Source: Brachyhypopomus gauderio
Taxonomy: Eukaryota; Chordata; Actinopteri; Gymnotiformes; Hypopomidae
Assembly (NCBI RefSeq): GCF_052324685.1
Contig: NC_135219.1
Span: 22,020,758-22,084,757 of the forward strand
Length of the DNA: 64,000 nt
Reading direction: 5' to 3'
Part shown: in pieces, positions 50,660 through 61,893 of the stretch
Layout of the letters: the number at the start of each line of letters is the position of its first letter
How positions within the stretch are numbered: the first letter of the stretch is position 1
Translations under genes and position numbers: made by a program
The notes under the pieces: model-generated
Told to the model about the DNA's origin: nothing
The model's database searches: none
Seen by the model: only the letters and a program-made list of their open reading frames with translations

Positions 50660-51954
50660 GCATGCGCGAATAAGATCTGCTTCTTCGGGGCACAATGTTT
50701 ATGTGACTGAAGTTTGAGTGTCTCCCCCTTGTGGTTCCAGTAAAACTTCAACAGCGAGGCGGCCGACTGAACGCACTGAAATGACATAAGAACTTCAGCA
50801 TTTACAAGTAACCAAAAATTAGTGAGCCGTTTGTTTTATTGTTTGTTCCAAAAACTTACTTACAACATTAAAGCTTTAATCTGTTCTTCAAAATAGCTTA
50901 GCAGAATTGTGTAATATTGTTGAACGTTCAATTGACTTTGTAGTTATGAATGTGCTAAATATATAAATAAAAACTAGAAGATTATACGTGTTCTGACTAA
51001 AACATATAGGAAGTGTTTTAGTCGATTGTATTTTTTTCTAAAGTTGCTGAATAATCTTTCTATGTGTTTCTATGTGTTCTACAGTATGTGCTGACAGATC
51101 CTCCTTAAAAGCATTAAGTCTCTTTTAACAAGACTGAAGCTGAAAGCTCTCGAAGCATTCCTTCAGACACAGTCGGCCATGCCTTTCATTTACGGATTGC
51201 TTACTTTAATTCATACCACAGGTAATCAGGTTTAATTAGTAAAAATCACACCAGAAGCAGGCTTGTCAGAGCAAGGTGGAAATTTCAGAGAGTCAATCAG
51301 TTTGTTTTTTAGCAAAAATACTTAAAAGCCCAAAAGTATTACTAATTTGAAGGATTCCATAATTTGGCTTTGTTTCCACTGAAAATTTTCAAAGAGAAAA
51401 TATACCATACCCCGAATGCTTTAATTTGTTACTATCCAAATAACATGTGGCAAGTTATGCAACAGTTGAGTTAAATTAAATGGTACACAGCCAAATTTCG
51501 CTGCGCTTAAGCCTTGGGTTATTTTAGGAATGCACAACACACTATTCGATTCAGTATGTATCCCTCAACTGGTAAAGCAATAGCATATTTCTATTCACTT
51601 CTACCTGTGCCATTTCATCAGTATTAGTTCCTGACTGAAAAATGACTGGTGGTTTTCATGCTGTGTTAAAAATCCCAGACAAAGCCAGGTTAATCCTTCC
51701 AAAATTATCTCTTCATGGTTTGGAGCAGCACAATATATGCAGTGTAGTAATAGCCATCCATCTAAATCTCAATACTTTGCAGCCAATAGCTTTCTCTCCT
51801 GGTCATAAACAAGCTAACATTCAGCAGCATGTCTGGTAATGTGAAATTCTGTGAGAAAGAAAAAAAAATACATCTCTGAGGGACAGTAGAGGGCAATTAT
51901 AAATACAACATATTGGACAGCACAACCCATTAATTGTAGGCTGGGGAATTCTGA
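50660..51954. other. Intergenic, rps29 upstream region
   Basis: AT-rich DNA between the divergent genes. The open frame that overlaps rps29 exon 1 on the minus strand is an upstream extension without support. I see no other gene, and no RPL36AL or LRR1 homologue. Confidence 0.6.
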
Positions 51955-51962
51955 GCTGTGCC

Positions 51963-52107
51963 CATGGTCGGAGTGGGCCACTTTTTCAGCCCGGTGGTTT
52001 CATCCCCAAATCCGGCCCAAAATTATTTTTCCCTCCCAATCGGCCCAAACTAGAGATTGACATGAGCGGAATCCTCCCGAATCTCCCGATTAGCCACTCC
52101 GGCTCTG
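51963..52107. mobile_element. Short hAT-type non-autonomous element (MITE)
   Basis: The 145-bp element has inverted ends CATGGTCGGAGTGG / CCACTCCGGCTCTG and a perfect 8-bp target duplication GCTGTGCC at 51955-51962 and 52108-52115. An 8-bp duplication and CA...TG ends are typical of hAT. It has no coding capacity. It lies in the interval between rps29 and mgat2. Confidence 0.8.
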
Positions 52108-52249
52108 GCTGTGCCTAATGTTAGACTTAAATATTAGGCGCAGTCTAGTATGTATCGAATCCCAAGGAGTACACGCTGAAAAGATATACAAAAATTCAAG
52201 ATATTTTAAGATAAACAAAAAAGTCAAGTTGTGACATCATTTCTGTGCT

Positions 52250-52560
52250 AACACTGAACACGCCCCCTCCCCCCCATCCCGAGGTGCATTGTGGGAAGTA
52301 GGTCGGCAGCGGCTCCAATTTTATGAAGCTGATGTTCCCACCAGCGCTAGAAGGCTGGAGGAGCTTCGTACGTTTAGATAGAAATGGACGCGAAATCATT
52401 CGTATGACTATGCCGCTACGTCTCTGGCCGCAGTGCACGTCCACGTCAGCTGTAAGTAATCCCACGAAACGCCCGTTCGCGTACGAACGGCTCCAGTCGA
52501 GCCGCGTTTGGATTATTCTGGCTGGTCGGTGACAGGCTAGCGCTCGTTAGCCAGTTAGCT
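52250..52560 (+). promoter_or_regulatory. CpG-rich probable mgat2 promoter and first exon
   Basis: This block is much richer in CpG than its surroundings. It contains a GC/C-rich box (52262-52278) and a TGCATTGTGGGAAGTA element (52286-52301) that resembles ZNF143/Staf-type promoter sites. A good splice donor, AGCT|GTAAGTAAT, lies at 52452. A matching acceptor, TTTTTACCAG, ends at 54001, 232 bp before the mgat2 ATG. I infer a non-coding first exon ending at 52451 and a 1550-bp 5' UTR intron. No TATA box is seen, which fits a CpG promoter. There is no transcript evidence. Confidence 0.6.
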
Positions 52561-52607
52561 TCTGGATGCTAGCTAGTTAGCTTCTGGATGCTAGCCAGTT
52601 AGCTTCT
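52553..52607 (+). repeat. 22-bp tandem repeat, 2.5 copies
   Basis: Two 22-bp units (52553-52574 and 52575-52596) that differ at one base, plus an 11-bp partial unit. All carry GTTAGCTTCTGGATGCTAGC. They sit just inside the inferred 5' UTR intron of mgat2, in a wider stretch rich in GCTAGC/GTTAGC words. Confidence 0.85.
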
Positions 52608-54001
52608 CTACCCTGAATGTTGTTAACATCTGGAGCCACTAACCAGGTAGCTAAGCTAGCTAACAGCCATTAACATTCTTCGTGCAAATCCGTCTCATGT
52701 GGTAGCTATCGTAAAAAGCGACGTGAAAATCTACAAATAAAATGAAAGTAAATAAACGCGTCATGTTTACGGTGTTAATATCGCTTTAGCAGCTAGCTAG
52801 CTGTTTGTGCTAACGTTGTACATTATGTGGCCCGTCAGCTCGTCACGTCCTCGTAAACGCGACGGCTGACGATACGCAGCTGGATGTAAGTTCACCAGCG
52901 GCCGCTCGGTACCTGTAGTGTACGACCAACTCAAATTAGGGTTAACTGTATATATAATACTATTGTACATACGTTTTTAATGCGTGGTGTGTTTCTTGGC
53001 GCTTTGGTGGCCGTGTGTTAGAGCTGGCTGGGTTAGGTGGTGTGTACCTGTCACCCTGCGTGTAAGGGGCGCTCAGCAGGACTGCGTGTTGTGCTGCTTG
53101 TACCATCATTTCAGCCCTGAAAACACCAGCTCGTCGTTTTAGATTTTGGGAAGGAATATAACACCCGTTTGCTTAATATTCAAAGATGCTGTCATCGCTT
53201 TTCTGCCAGTCAACGTGCGTGTTTTTCTACAGATCTAGGTCTATTATATCTAATATATCTGATTAACTAGGTCTGCTGCTTTCACTGAGGGAAAGTGGCG
53301 TTTCAGGCTGGAGTAGTAGGCATTTTAAACACCATCGAAATCACCACAGTTATGGGCAAATACTTTGATAAGTGGTTGCATTGCAGTAAATTAATGTTCT
53401 TTTCGCTATTATTGAATGTTATTGATTTCTTGAGGTAAGCAAGAGCCAGCTCTCCGATATTTTACCTTCCTATAAATTTTGCCTCTTGATGCTGTTAATG
53501 TAGGTATATACATATATAAGGGGTTGTGTTTGTATATTGTCTTTAGTTTTATGCTACAATAAGAGGAGCTGTTGGTATACCAAAGCACAGCTGTTGTTGT
53601 GTTGTTATATAACCTATAGCCACATCAATACCATTCTTTAACTTTGAGTCTCGAGAACAAAACACACTTTGACACAACTATGATTTTTGAGAACAGCTTG
53701 TTGTTATCCATTCATGAGGATAACTGACTGCAATAGGATTTGCTGGAAGAATTAGAAATTAAGTAGATTCTTTGTGGGTCATGGCTATAAGTGAGGGTTG
53801 GCAGTATGCATGTAGTAAGCCAAATTGTATTAAGAGTTTCAGCTGTTTATTTCATAGTGAATATTGTAAAATGGTGAAATTCTCTATATGGATGTGCAAT
53901 TGGTGATTGTTTATTAGTTGAAACTAATATGGAACTTCATTACAATGTGAATTATTGAAAATTATTCTAAAATATGCACTTCTATTATTTCTTTTTACCA
54001 G

Positions 54002-54233
54002 GTTGAAAGATGCAGTTCTCCTGCCTCTAAGTAACTTGCCTTATGGGATTATTCCTCGGCCAAACTGATATTGCTTCATTACATTCCAAAAGCACAGACC
54101 CAGGCACAAAAGGTCAACTTTCCACTAAAGTTTTCAAAACAAATCTGGAGCTCACACTATTCTTGGATAGTAAACCTGCCTCTTTTTTTTGGGCTATAAT
54201 TTATGCTATTGTCCCACTGGGTGAAGGCTTATC
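54002..54233 (+). promoter_or_regulatory. mgat2 5' leader in second exon, with upstream ORFs
   Basis: The leader between the inferred acceptor and the mgat2 ATG has a six-codon uORF (54010-54030) and a 64-codon uORF starting at 54043, whose TGA stop (54235-54237) overlaps the mgat2 start in an ATGA tetramer. If the mRNA includes the ATG at 52323, a third uORF of 53 codons crosses the splice junction and stops at 54034. The mgat2 ATG has A at -3; the 64-codon uORF has C at -3 and G at +4, so leaky scanning is plausible. Confidence 0.5.
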
Positions 54234-55571
54234 ATGAGATTCCGAATCTACAAGAGGAAAGTGGTAATACTGACTCTGGTGGTTGTAATTTGTGGATTTG
54301 CCTTTTGGAGTAGTGGGAAACAGAAAAAAGGAAGTGCCATTTTCCCCAAAGAAGCCGAGACTGTTAAAAGGAGTAGCAGCAGCAGCCAGGCACATGTCAC
54401 CGTCCCAGTAACTCCTAAACCAGTGAACGAAACACTTCCAGAAAAAGTTGCTCCTAAGCCTGAGGTGGATAATACAACTCTGGTATACCGGGGGATTGTA
54501 TTCCAGCTCAACTTTGACCAGACCTTGAGAAACGAGGAGAAGTTCCGGTCTGTGCGACAGAAGGATGATCTAGTGGTAGTAATTCAGGTCCACAACCGCC
54601 CAGAGTATCTGAGGCTGCTTGTAGATAGCTTGAGGAAGGCAAAAGGCATTGAGAATGTCCTGCTTATATTCAGCCATGACTTCTGGTCCCCCGAGATCAA
54701 CCAAGTAGTATCATCTATTGATTTCTGTCTTGTTCTACAGATTTTTTTCCCCTTCAGCGTCCAGCTCTACCCTCAAGAGTTTCCTGGGAGTGATCCCAGA
54801 GACTGTCCTAGAGACATTTCCAAGAAAGACGCCTTAAAACTGGGCTGCATAAACGCAGAGTACCCAGACTCATTTGGACACTACCGTGAGGCCAAATTCT
54901 CCCAAACCAAACACCACTGGTGGTGGAAGCTGCATTTTGTGTGGGACAGAGTCCGTGCGTTAAAGGATCACAAAGGACTGGTGTTGCTCATCGAGGAGGA
55001 CCACTTCTTGGCCCCGGACTTCTACCATCTTCTCAAGCTGATGACCTCCCTGAAGCGGGAGCAGTGTGCTGATTGCGATATTCTTTCACTAGGGAGCTAT
55101 GGGCACATTGGCTATGCCAGCAAAGCCAACAGGGTGGAGGTAAAGGCCTGGAAATCCACAGAGCACAACATGGGCATGGCCATGAATAGGGAGACATATC
55201 AGAAACTCATTCGGTGCACAGACACATTCTGCACTTATGACGATTACAACTGGGATTGGTCCCTACAGCACCTGACTGTGGCTTGCCTGCCCACCTTCTG
55301 GAAGGTCATGGTTAGTGAAGCACCTCGCATTTTTCATGCTGGGGATTGTGGCATGCACCATAAGAAGTCAACCTGTATGCCCATCAGTCAGAAGACGAAG
55401 ATAGAGAACATACTTCAGAGCAGCGGAAACCAGCTGTTCCCCAAAAAACTACTCATCACAAAGAGACTGCCTGCATCAGGTGCCGGTGGAGAGGCCCCTC
55501 ACGTTAAAAATGGAGGCTGGGGAGATATAAGGGACCATGAACTTTGTAAGAGCTATCTTCGGTTACAGTGA
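54234..55571 (+). CDS. mgat2: Alpha-1,6-mannosyl-glycoprotein 2-beta-N-acetylglucosaminyltransferase (GnT-II)
   Basis: Golgi enzyme that transfers GlcNAc from UDP-GlcNAc in beta-1,2 linkage to the alpha-1,6 mannose arm, the step committing N-glycans to the complex type (CAZy GT16). The protein has 445 residues, close to the 447 of human, in one uninterrupted coding exon as in other vertebrates. It is a type II membrane protein: short basic cytosolic tail (RFRIYKRK), membrane helix at about 10-25, then a low-complexity stem rich in Ser, Pro and Lys to about 80, with N-glycosylation sequons NET (65) and NTT (80). The catalytic domain starts near 84. QVHNR (118-122) belongs to the nucleotide-sugar region. 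EEDH (254-257) is the metal-binding equivalent of the DXD motif, and TKHHWWWKLHFVW (225-237) and DDYNWDW (336-342) are family hallmarks. Conserved cysteines include 191, 205, 278, 281, 328, 333, 351, 372 and 381. The C terminus, GGWGDIRDHELCKSY, is canonical. The start was chosen by the N-terminal anchor. No break is seen. Confidence 0.98.
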   Translation: MRFRIYKRKVVILTLVVVICGFAFWSSGKQKKGSAIFPKEAETVKRSSSSSQAHVTVPVTPKPVNETLPEKVAPKPEVDNTTLVYRGIVFQLNFDQTLRNEEKFRSVRQKDDLVVVIQVHNRPEYLRLLVDSLRKAKGIENVLLIFSHDFWSPEINQVVSSIDFCLVLQIFFPFSVQLYPQEFPGSDPRDCPRDISKKDALKLGCINAEYPDSFGHYREAKFSQTKHHWWWKLHFVWDRVRALKDHKGLVLLIEEDHFLAPDFYHLLKLMTSLKREQCADCDILSLGSYGHIGYASKANRVEVKAWKSTEHNMGMAMNRETYQKLIRCTDTFCTYDDYNWDWSLQHLTVACLPTFWKVMVSEAPRIFHAGDCGMHHKKSTCMPISQKTKIENILQSSGNQLFPKKLLITKRLPASGAGGEAPHVKNGGWGDIRDHELCKSYLRLQ

Positions 55572-55719
55572 CCTCCTTATCTTTGGTTGGTTGGTTTGAT
55601 GTTTTTTTTTGTTTGTTTGTTTTTTGTCTTGTTTTGTTTTTTTGCATCCTCTAATGAAAGCCTTTGCAAATTCTTAATGGACGATCTCTTTATATTGCCT
55701 GTTTTGTTGAAATGTTCCA

Positions 55720-55725
55720 AATAAA
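55720..55725 (+). terminator. Poly(A) signal of mgat2
   Basis: AATAAA lies about 150 bp after the mgat2 stop, followed by a GT-rich stretch (TATGTGGGGGTTTGGG...) that fits a downstream cleavage element. The 3' UTR also has a T/GTTT-rich run at 55600-55642. Confidence 0.65.
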
Positions 55726-55729
55726 AAGG

Positions 55730-58439
55730 TATGTGGGGGTTTGGGTTTTGTGCTTGTCTTTTAAGCATTTGTGATTTCATGGTTTGTATTCCTTTCTGAA
55801 AGTGATCAGGTGTGGTGATACAAAAACTAGCCTGTGCTTTAAGGCCAGAAGACATTTGCTCATGGAGGTTTTCGAAATGTTTTCATGAGTAAACTTTTAT
55901 TACTTATTTCAGTATCTATTTTTGACAGAATTGCTTATGTGGGTGAGAGACAAGTATATTCAGAAGTATATATTTTTCATCTTTATACACATACGTACTT
56001 AGGCCTGAAATATCCTCTATTTTTTTTCTTTGGCAATTATATTAGGTCCTCTGAGACATCTGCCCCATTTTTATGTGGTATCATTTAGCATTGCCACAGC
56101 TCATCATCATCTCCTAGATCTCCTGAAGTTGAAACGGCAGCCAATTACATCCCATTTAACAGATGCTAAGCTACAAGGAGCCATGTCATGCTACTGATGT
56201 TTGTGTCTCATTCAGAGAAATTTGTGCTTTAATTCTGCCCTTCTGAACTTCCTACTTTAGTGTTACAACAGAGGTTGCTTTGATTTTGCTTCCCTCTCAA
56301 TGTTTCAGAGGCTTCAGATGTTTTCAACAATTACTATGAATTTTTTCAAAGAGTAAGATTGAGCCATTCATTAACGGTTATCTATAACTAATTTGCATTC
56401 TGGGATTTAAAAAAATTTAAATGTCTGCAGTGTGAGGATCTCATTTAGAATTATTACCATATAACGTAACATTGTGTCTCTGCACATAAATGTGATATCA
56501 ACTGGAATGGTAGTTTCATTGACTGTTTTAAATCGCTGTAAAATATTGTATTTTATTCATAGCATGCGTGTTCGATCTTGCAACATAAATTTTTGTAACA
56601 CTGCTTTTATAATATGTTAATATATGAAGAGTATTACAGCCGTTTTTCCTGATAAATATTTTTAGATGAGCCTGAGCTTTCATACAGTCTTCTAAGGATG
56701 GCCACATGTTTGGCAAGTTATAAATTATGCAGAGTATACATGTACACTTGAAACATTTATCTCCTAACACTATCTTGTAGGTGTTTGTTCAGAGAGAGCC
56801 CGCTCATTGGCATGCACATTTGTCCTGCAGGTCCAGTACAACATCCACTATCATGTCATGGCTGTGCTGACAATGGCTTTCCAGATCATTTACGGTTAGC
56901 AGTGGTTCTGTAGACAGAAACTGACCGTTGATGAACGGAGTAGAGGGTGGCTGTGCATTGTACTAAAATGGCCAGTGAGAGTGTGATGTTCATAATATGG
57001 TGGACACACGTGTGTTAACTGAAATAACAGTCATTGTAGTAAGTTGCTGCATAGAAGCTGATATTCACTGGTATTAAGGAAAAGTGTTGCCGTGTAAATG
57101 AGGAGAATAACAACCTTCACTCACATTATTTGAGTTGTTTCCCATGAATATTTAAATGCATGTGGGAGAAATTCATATACAGATAGAATTTCCTAGTTTT
57201 ATGCAGTATATTTTTTATGTATTTGTATATATTCAGAAAATGAACAGCTTTTTTGCTTATAATATGCAATATGTTAAATGGAGGTTCTACAATTTATTTA
57301 TATTTAACTTGGTTAAGAATTCCCATTTTTCCTTGAGCAAGTCTGTATAATTAGCAGATAGGGAAAAAGCCCAAGGTCCAGATTTTAGGAGGATTAATGA
57401 GAGACTTCAAATAGTCTCTCTAATAATTACTCTGCTAATATTGTGTCTCAGCTACATAAATAGCTTAAAATTATATGGTCATGTAAAAGATAATTGAAGC
57501 CGCCTGTTCAATACTGGATTAAACAGTAATTAAACGCACTTGTTATAAAATTGAACTTATGGGGAAGAGCATACAGTTGGAAGCATTTCATGTCACATAA
57601 ACCTGAGGGCAATCAGCAGCAGAATAGAAGCAAAGGGGAGATAAATCATTAGTGTTATACACACTAACAAACAGGCAATAACATGGTTTTAGATATACAT
57701 TTGTGAATATTTTCCATTACATCACCAATTCTTGTTGCGACAAAAAATCTAGTCTGGAAAATAAGATGTTTTGCACTTACATTATATAAAGGTTAGCATA
57801 AGTTATAACCATTTTAAGCATCTTAAGTGCATTAGGATCCTGTGTAATGACAGTGCCAAACCTACAAAGAACATAATTATCAAACAATTAAAATAACACA
57901 TTGAAAGATAACGTCTTCAGTTTTCTATAAAGTATGTAGTTATTGGCTGGAGGTGCATGAGTGTGAGATGATGGCTGAGTATCAGAGTTCAGAACACATG
58001 AAAATCACATGACTACATTCCACCACAACATTTGCAGGACATGAGGTGGACCCTATAAATCCTGCTCATATGAATCTTGATTGCCAATGCCAGCACTGAT
58101 ACACATACACAAACATTCTATGCTTTTTTGGAGAAGGTTCTGGATTAATATTTAGGCTTAATATTAGGACACAAACATTAATAAAGAATCAAGGAGATGA
58201 GATGGAAGTGGAAGTTCAGTTTCAAACCCTGATCATGTACCCCTTTATATACTCATACAGCTCTCAATCTGAGTCAGAGTGGCCTGGTTTGTTAACAAAA
58301 CTAGCAATGAAATAATAGCATCCCAGTTATAAAGCTCAGCAAAGCTCTCCATTTACTGGTCAGTCTACATTCTGACTCTCACCTGTGGTCACAAGCTCTG
58401 GGTAGTGACTGAAAGAATGAGATTGTGGATACAAGTGGC
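55730..58439. other. Intergenic downstream of mgat2
   Basis: AT-rich; no frame over 92 codons and no gene recognised. The vertebrate neighbour DNAAF2 is not visible here. Confidence 0.5.
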
Positions 58440-58790
58440 TGAAATGAGTCTTCTGCAGGGTGTTCAAGCTCTCCCTTAGAGATAGGTGAGGGATTCCGCC
58501 ATCTGGAAGAGACTCTGACTACAGCCACTGCTCCTCCATGTAGAGAGGATCTAGTTGAGGTGGTAGGGGCATCTGGACTGAATGCCCCTTGGCACCTCCC
58601 TGGTGAGGCGTTCTGGGCATGTCCAACTGGGAGAGGATCCCGGGGAAGATGCTGGAGACATTATATCCCTAAACTGTCCTGGGAATGCTTCGGTGTCCCC
58701 TCAGAGGAGCTGGAAGAAGTGGCTGGGGAGAGAGAACACTGGATTTAAGCTACTGCCCCTACATTAAGCAGGTGCTAATGGATGGATGGA
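58440..58790 (+). pseudogene. 3' end of a LINE (RTE/Rex-like) with GATG tail
   Basis: The frame near 58560-58748 reads LPGEAFWACPTGRGSRGRC, then HYIPKLSWECFGVPSEELEE and VAGERE, the C-terminal tail of a widespread fish non-LTR retrotransposon ORF. Upstream GACTACAGCCACTGCTCCTC...AGAGAGGATC belongs to the same frame set with a stop. It ends with TAATGGATGGATGG (58776-58789), the short tandem tail typical of RTE-type elements. It is 5'-truncated, as usual for LINE copies. The clade is uncertain. Confidence 0.7.
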
Positions 58791-59721
58791 GTTGGAAAGC
58801 TATGGTAGCATGCATTTCTCTTATCTACCAGCAGGTGGAGTCTATGCATTCTAAATCATTCTTATGGAGATATATTTACCAGAATAATCAAAATAGCATT
58901 TATTCGTTTCATATATTTATTTCATTATCCTTAATCATTCCTTATCAAAGCGTATATCCTCATGGTATAGCCGGCAGTGAAGAGCTTAACGTAGTTTACA
59001 TTGTACATTTAGGAAATTGTAAGTTTCTGTGTAGGCCTAATTATGGAAATAGGCCTACAGTCTCTAGTCAACTGGGATGCATTTATCCATTATTTTGGAT
59101 TCGCCAGTTTTAGTAAATCTGAGATTTAAATAAATAATTTAAAAAGAATTTTAATACAAACGAGATACAAAACAATACACCACACATAGGACTTTTCTGT
59201 CTCAGAATGTGAATTTCCACGCTGTTTTCCAATAGGCTACTATGGTTTACGATAGTGTGCAAACATGATGATATACCGTATTGCAGATTTCAGCATGATC
59301 AGTATTCTATTTAGCATACCATACAAGTATCAAGGCCTATTTTTGACCAGGACCACCTCCAAGAAAATTATCACCAATTTAAGGGGCTTAATTATTGATA
59401 TAAGTTATAGTCCCGTGACAACCTATGCTTCATAAACAGAACTTCGAAGATTTTCTTCTAGAATTTAAGTAACCAAAAGAAGGAACATTGATTGATTAAA
59501 TTGTACGGAGTGTCTATTTGCACCCGGGTACAAGTAGCATTTGCCACACAGCGAGGCTATTTTCACCCCTTAATTAAAAAAAAAAAAAAGCGAACCCATC
59601 TGCGCATGTCTACCAATGAATGCGCGGGAGCAAAAAGGCGCAAATTCAAAGGAACCGAAACGGAGACAGTAGGAAACGGTAAGCAGAATTTGGTTAATAG
59701 TTATGTATAAAAGGTCCATCA
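58791..59721. other. Non-coding, nothing recognised
   Basis: AT-rich; A-tract at 59577-59589. The 142-codon frame (58685-59113) extends out of the LINE remnant and is not a gene. Confidence 0.45.
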
Positions 59722-60000
59722 CTCAATCAGGGTGGCCGCGGGTCCTTAAAAAGTCTTAAATGGTATTAAATTTCATTTTTGTCAAATAAGGCCTTGAAAA
59801 GTCTTATTTTGTCTTAAATTTTCAACCACAATGTCTTAAATTTGCGGAGCTAAATTTAGGGATGAATAATTCCGTTAGCGGTGTGTTGAACTTAAATATT
59901 GCTCGCAAGTATTTCGGGCTTAACGAGCACCGGTAGTTGTTGGACTGGCGGGATCATAATTTCATGCGGGCTGTATGTACGTTAACGTCTGTTCGGAGAG

Positions 60001-60210
60001 ATGGGGAAATGCAAACTTAGCCAGAAATGGTTGGAAGACCCGACATATTCTTGGTGGCTCAGAGCTGTCACAGATACCAGCGAGGCTCGTCAGCAGCAGC
60101 CTGCAATATCTACGTTTTGCCCAACAAGAGAACCATTCAGTCGAGCTCTGCTCAACGTCGCATTCACGCTGTAGGCTATGCGGCTCTACCAATACTTTGA
60201 AGGCTTAGGT
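60001..60210 (+). pseudogene. N-terminal hAT-type transposase remnant
   Basis: MGKCKLSQKWLEDPTYSWW followed by LRAVTD matches the opening of TE proteins that carry a BED-like zinc finger. The CRLCGSTNTL piece of that finger is in a neighbouring frame near 60165-60200, so at least one frameshift has happened. The rest of the protein is missing. Confidence 0.45.
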
Positions 60211-60765
60211 AATATGGGCGCTAAAAACAGTTAAGAGTCACCAGTCATACAGATCCAACGAAGGAATTGACTCATTGTTTAAAACCATGTTCCCTGATGC
60301 CGCCTTCAAGTCTGGTTTATACTTTCGCGAGTGACCGTAGCGCGTGAACCTCCGCGAACGGCGGGACCGTTGCAGTGTTGTCCGAAACGATATATGTGTT
60401 AGTATAAAGAAACACTCCTCAAAAACAGGGGAAGGAACATTTACCTGACCAATTTAATGTTACTTTGTGTTCCAAGTTTGACAAGTGCTGAAATTTAGGC
60501 TAAAGTACTTAAAAATGCTTGAAATTGTAACTGCTTCATTTCACAACAAATATCTGTCTGACTGAACAGTTCTCTTTACGTTAACAAATACGAGCCTCTT
60601 GTAATTCCAGGACGAAACATGAGAGAACGTGAATACGTTAAGATTGGGCGTTTTGAAAATAAACAACCATTAAATAATGTGATAAAAAAGCGAATTATTT
60701 CGAGTATATGTATAAATATTTTACTTATTTAAGTTTAATGTGCTGGGATATATAGAAATGGACCA

Positions 60766-61044
60766 TGAAAGTGACGTACAAATGATTTAATTCCATCTTG
60801 TTACGGTGTATGAACCCTGCAAACATGACTTGGTTAATTGCAAGCCGCTCGCGCATGGGCGAAACCACCGCGATTACGTCATTTTCGACGCAGCGGCTGA
60901 CGAGCGGCTCGCGCGCTGTCGTACACCTCTCGAAATTTGTAAAAACTTCGCGCGCGCCGCGCTTCAGCGCAATTAACCAAGTCATGTTTGCAGGGTTCAT
61001 ACACCTTAACAAGATGGAATTAAATCATTTGTACGTCACTTTCA
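60766..61044. repeat. 76-bp near-perfect inverted repeat around a GC-rich core
   Basis: Arms 60766-60841 and 60969-61044 are identical in inverse orientation at 75 of 76 positions (C against A). The 127-bp core is rich in CG (GCGCGCGCCGCGC-type). Next to the right arm is AGTATAAACCAG, whose inverse, CTGGTTTATACTT, occurs at 60314-60326; these may be the outer ends of one MITE (about 60314-61062). Mirror-image open frames starting MLRCMNPANMTWLIA appear on both strands because of the symmetry. Confidence 0.85.
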
Positions 61045-61231
61045 AGGTTAAGTATAAACCAGTTATAATAATAATTTACTTGCTGAACAAGCCGAAGGGA
61101 AAGCAGGAACCCTGATGGCCAAAGTGATCACAAAATCAAACATCCTTAGAAAGAGTTTCAGAGAAAAAGTAGCAGAACTGAAAGGGGTTGAGCATGAGCT
61201 GGAGTGTGGATCAGAAAAACAGGAAAATGGC

Positions 61232-61234
<3 letters not shown>

Positions 61235-61276
<42 letters not shown>
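61235..61276 (+). repeat. (GT)21 microsatellite
   Basis: 42 bp of GT inside the hAT-like element. Confidence 0.97.
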
Positions 61277-61279
<3 letters not shown>

Positions 61280-61679
61280 GTATGATGCTGTTGTCAGTGT
61301 TTGAATTTTGTTTTGTATAAAGTTTCATTGTGTATACTGTACAGTGAAAAAAATGTAATGTTTGTGTCTTGTATTGTACGTCTTGTGCATTAACATTTGA
61401 AGTTTTCAAGCAGCTAGATTAATTAATGTAAATAATCAGTTGGTTTTTGTGCTTTATTTTAACGTGTATGATCTTGCGAGTTGGTCTTAATTTTATTTGG
61501 AAAACGGTATTAAAAAGTCTTAAAATGTCTTAATTTTCCCTTGGTCAAACCTGTAGACACCCTGCTCAATTTAACTTTACATTTTAAGATATATATTTAA
61601 GAAATAGTGTGAGAATTATTATCCAACGAACACTGATATATTTTTGAGCTAATAGGAGCATAATAGTGGCGAACGTAAA

Positions 61680-61893
61680 GTGTTACCGGGTGGGGGGTGT
61701 AAAATGGACACAGCGAGAAAAAAAAGACAGATTTCAAGTGTGCAGAAACAGTCTAAATAGTCGTTTGAACTAACCTAGTGAAAACCGGGACATTAAATGA
61801 TTTTTATTTTTTGCCGGGACCGAATATTAAAAAGAAGGAAAACCGGGACAAACCGGGACAGCGACGTGAAAACCGGGACAGGTGGCAACACTA
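61680..61893 (-). mobile_element. hAT-like terminal fragment with AAACCGGGACA repeats
   Basis: Several AAAACCGGGACA words (61782, 61838-61861, 61867-61881) precede GGTGGCAACACTA, which read in reverse is TAGTGTTGCCACC, a terminal pattern I know from fish hAT elements. A possible opposite end, AGTGTTACCGGGTG, lies at 61679. The target duplication was not established. Confidence 0.4.

Larger units (their letters stand above)
59728..61564 (+). mobile_element. Decayed hAT-like transposon with nested repeat
   Basis: 1.84 kb. The ends are CAGGGTGGCCGCGGGTCC on the left and, inverted, CAGGGTGTCTACAGG on the right. Subterminal AAAAAGTCTTAAA words are mirrored on both sides. A perfect 6-bp repeat CTCAAT flanks it (59722-59727 and 61565-61570); hAT normally makes 8 bp, so the superfamily call rests mainly on the encoded start. 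At 60001 the frame MGKCKLSQKWLEDP begins, as in hAT-type proteins with an N-terminal zinc finger; it soon hits a stop. Confidence 0.65.

Noticed and set aside
60725..61115. Two frames of 95 and 105 codons beginning with the same peptide on opposite strands
   Set aside because: The identity is a direct result of the 76-bp inverted repeat, not of coding.
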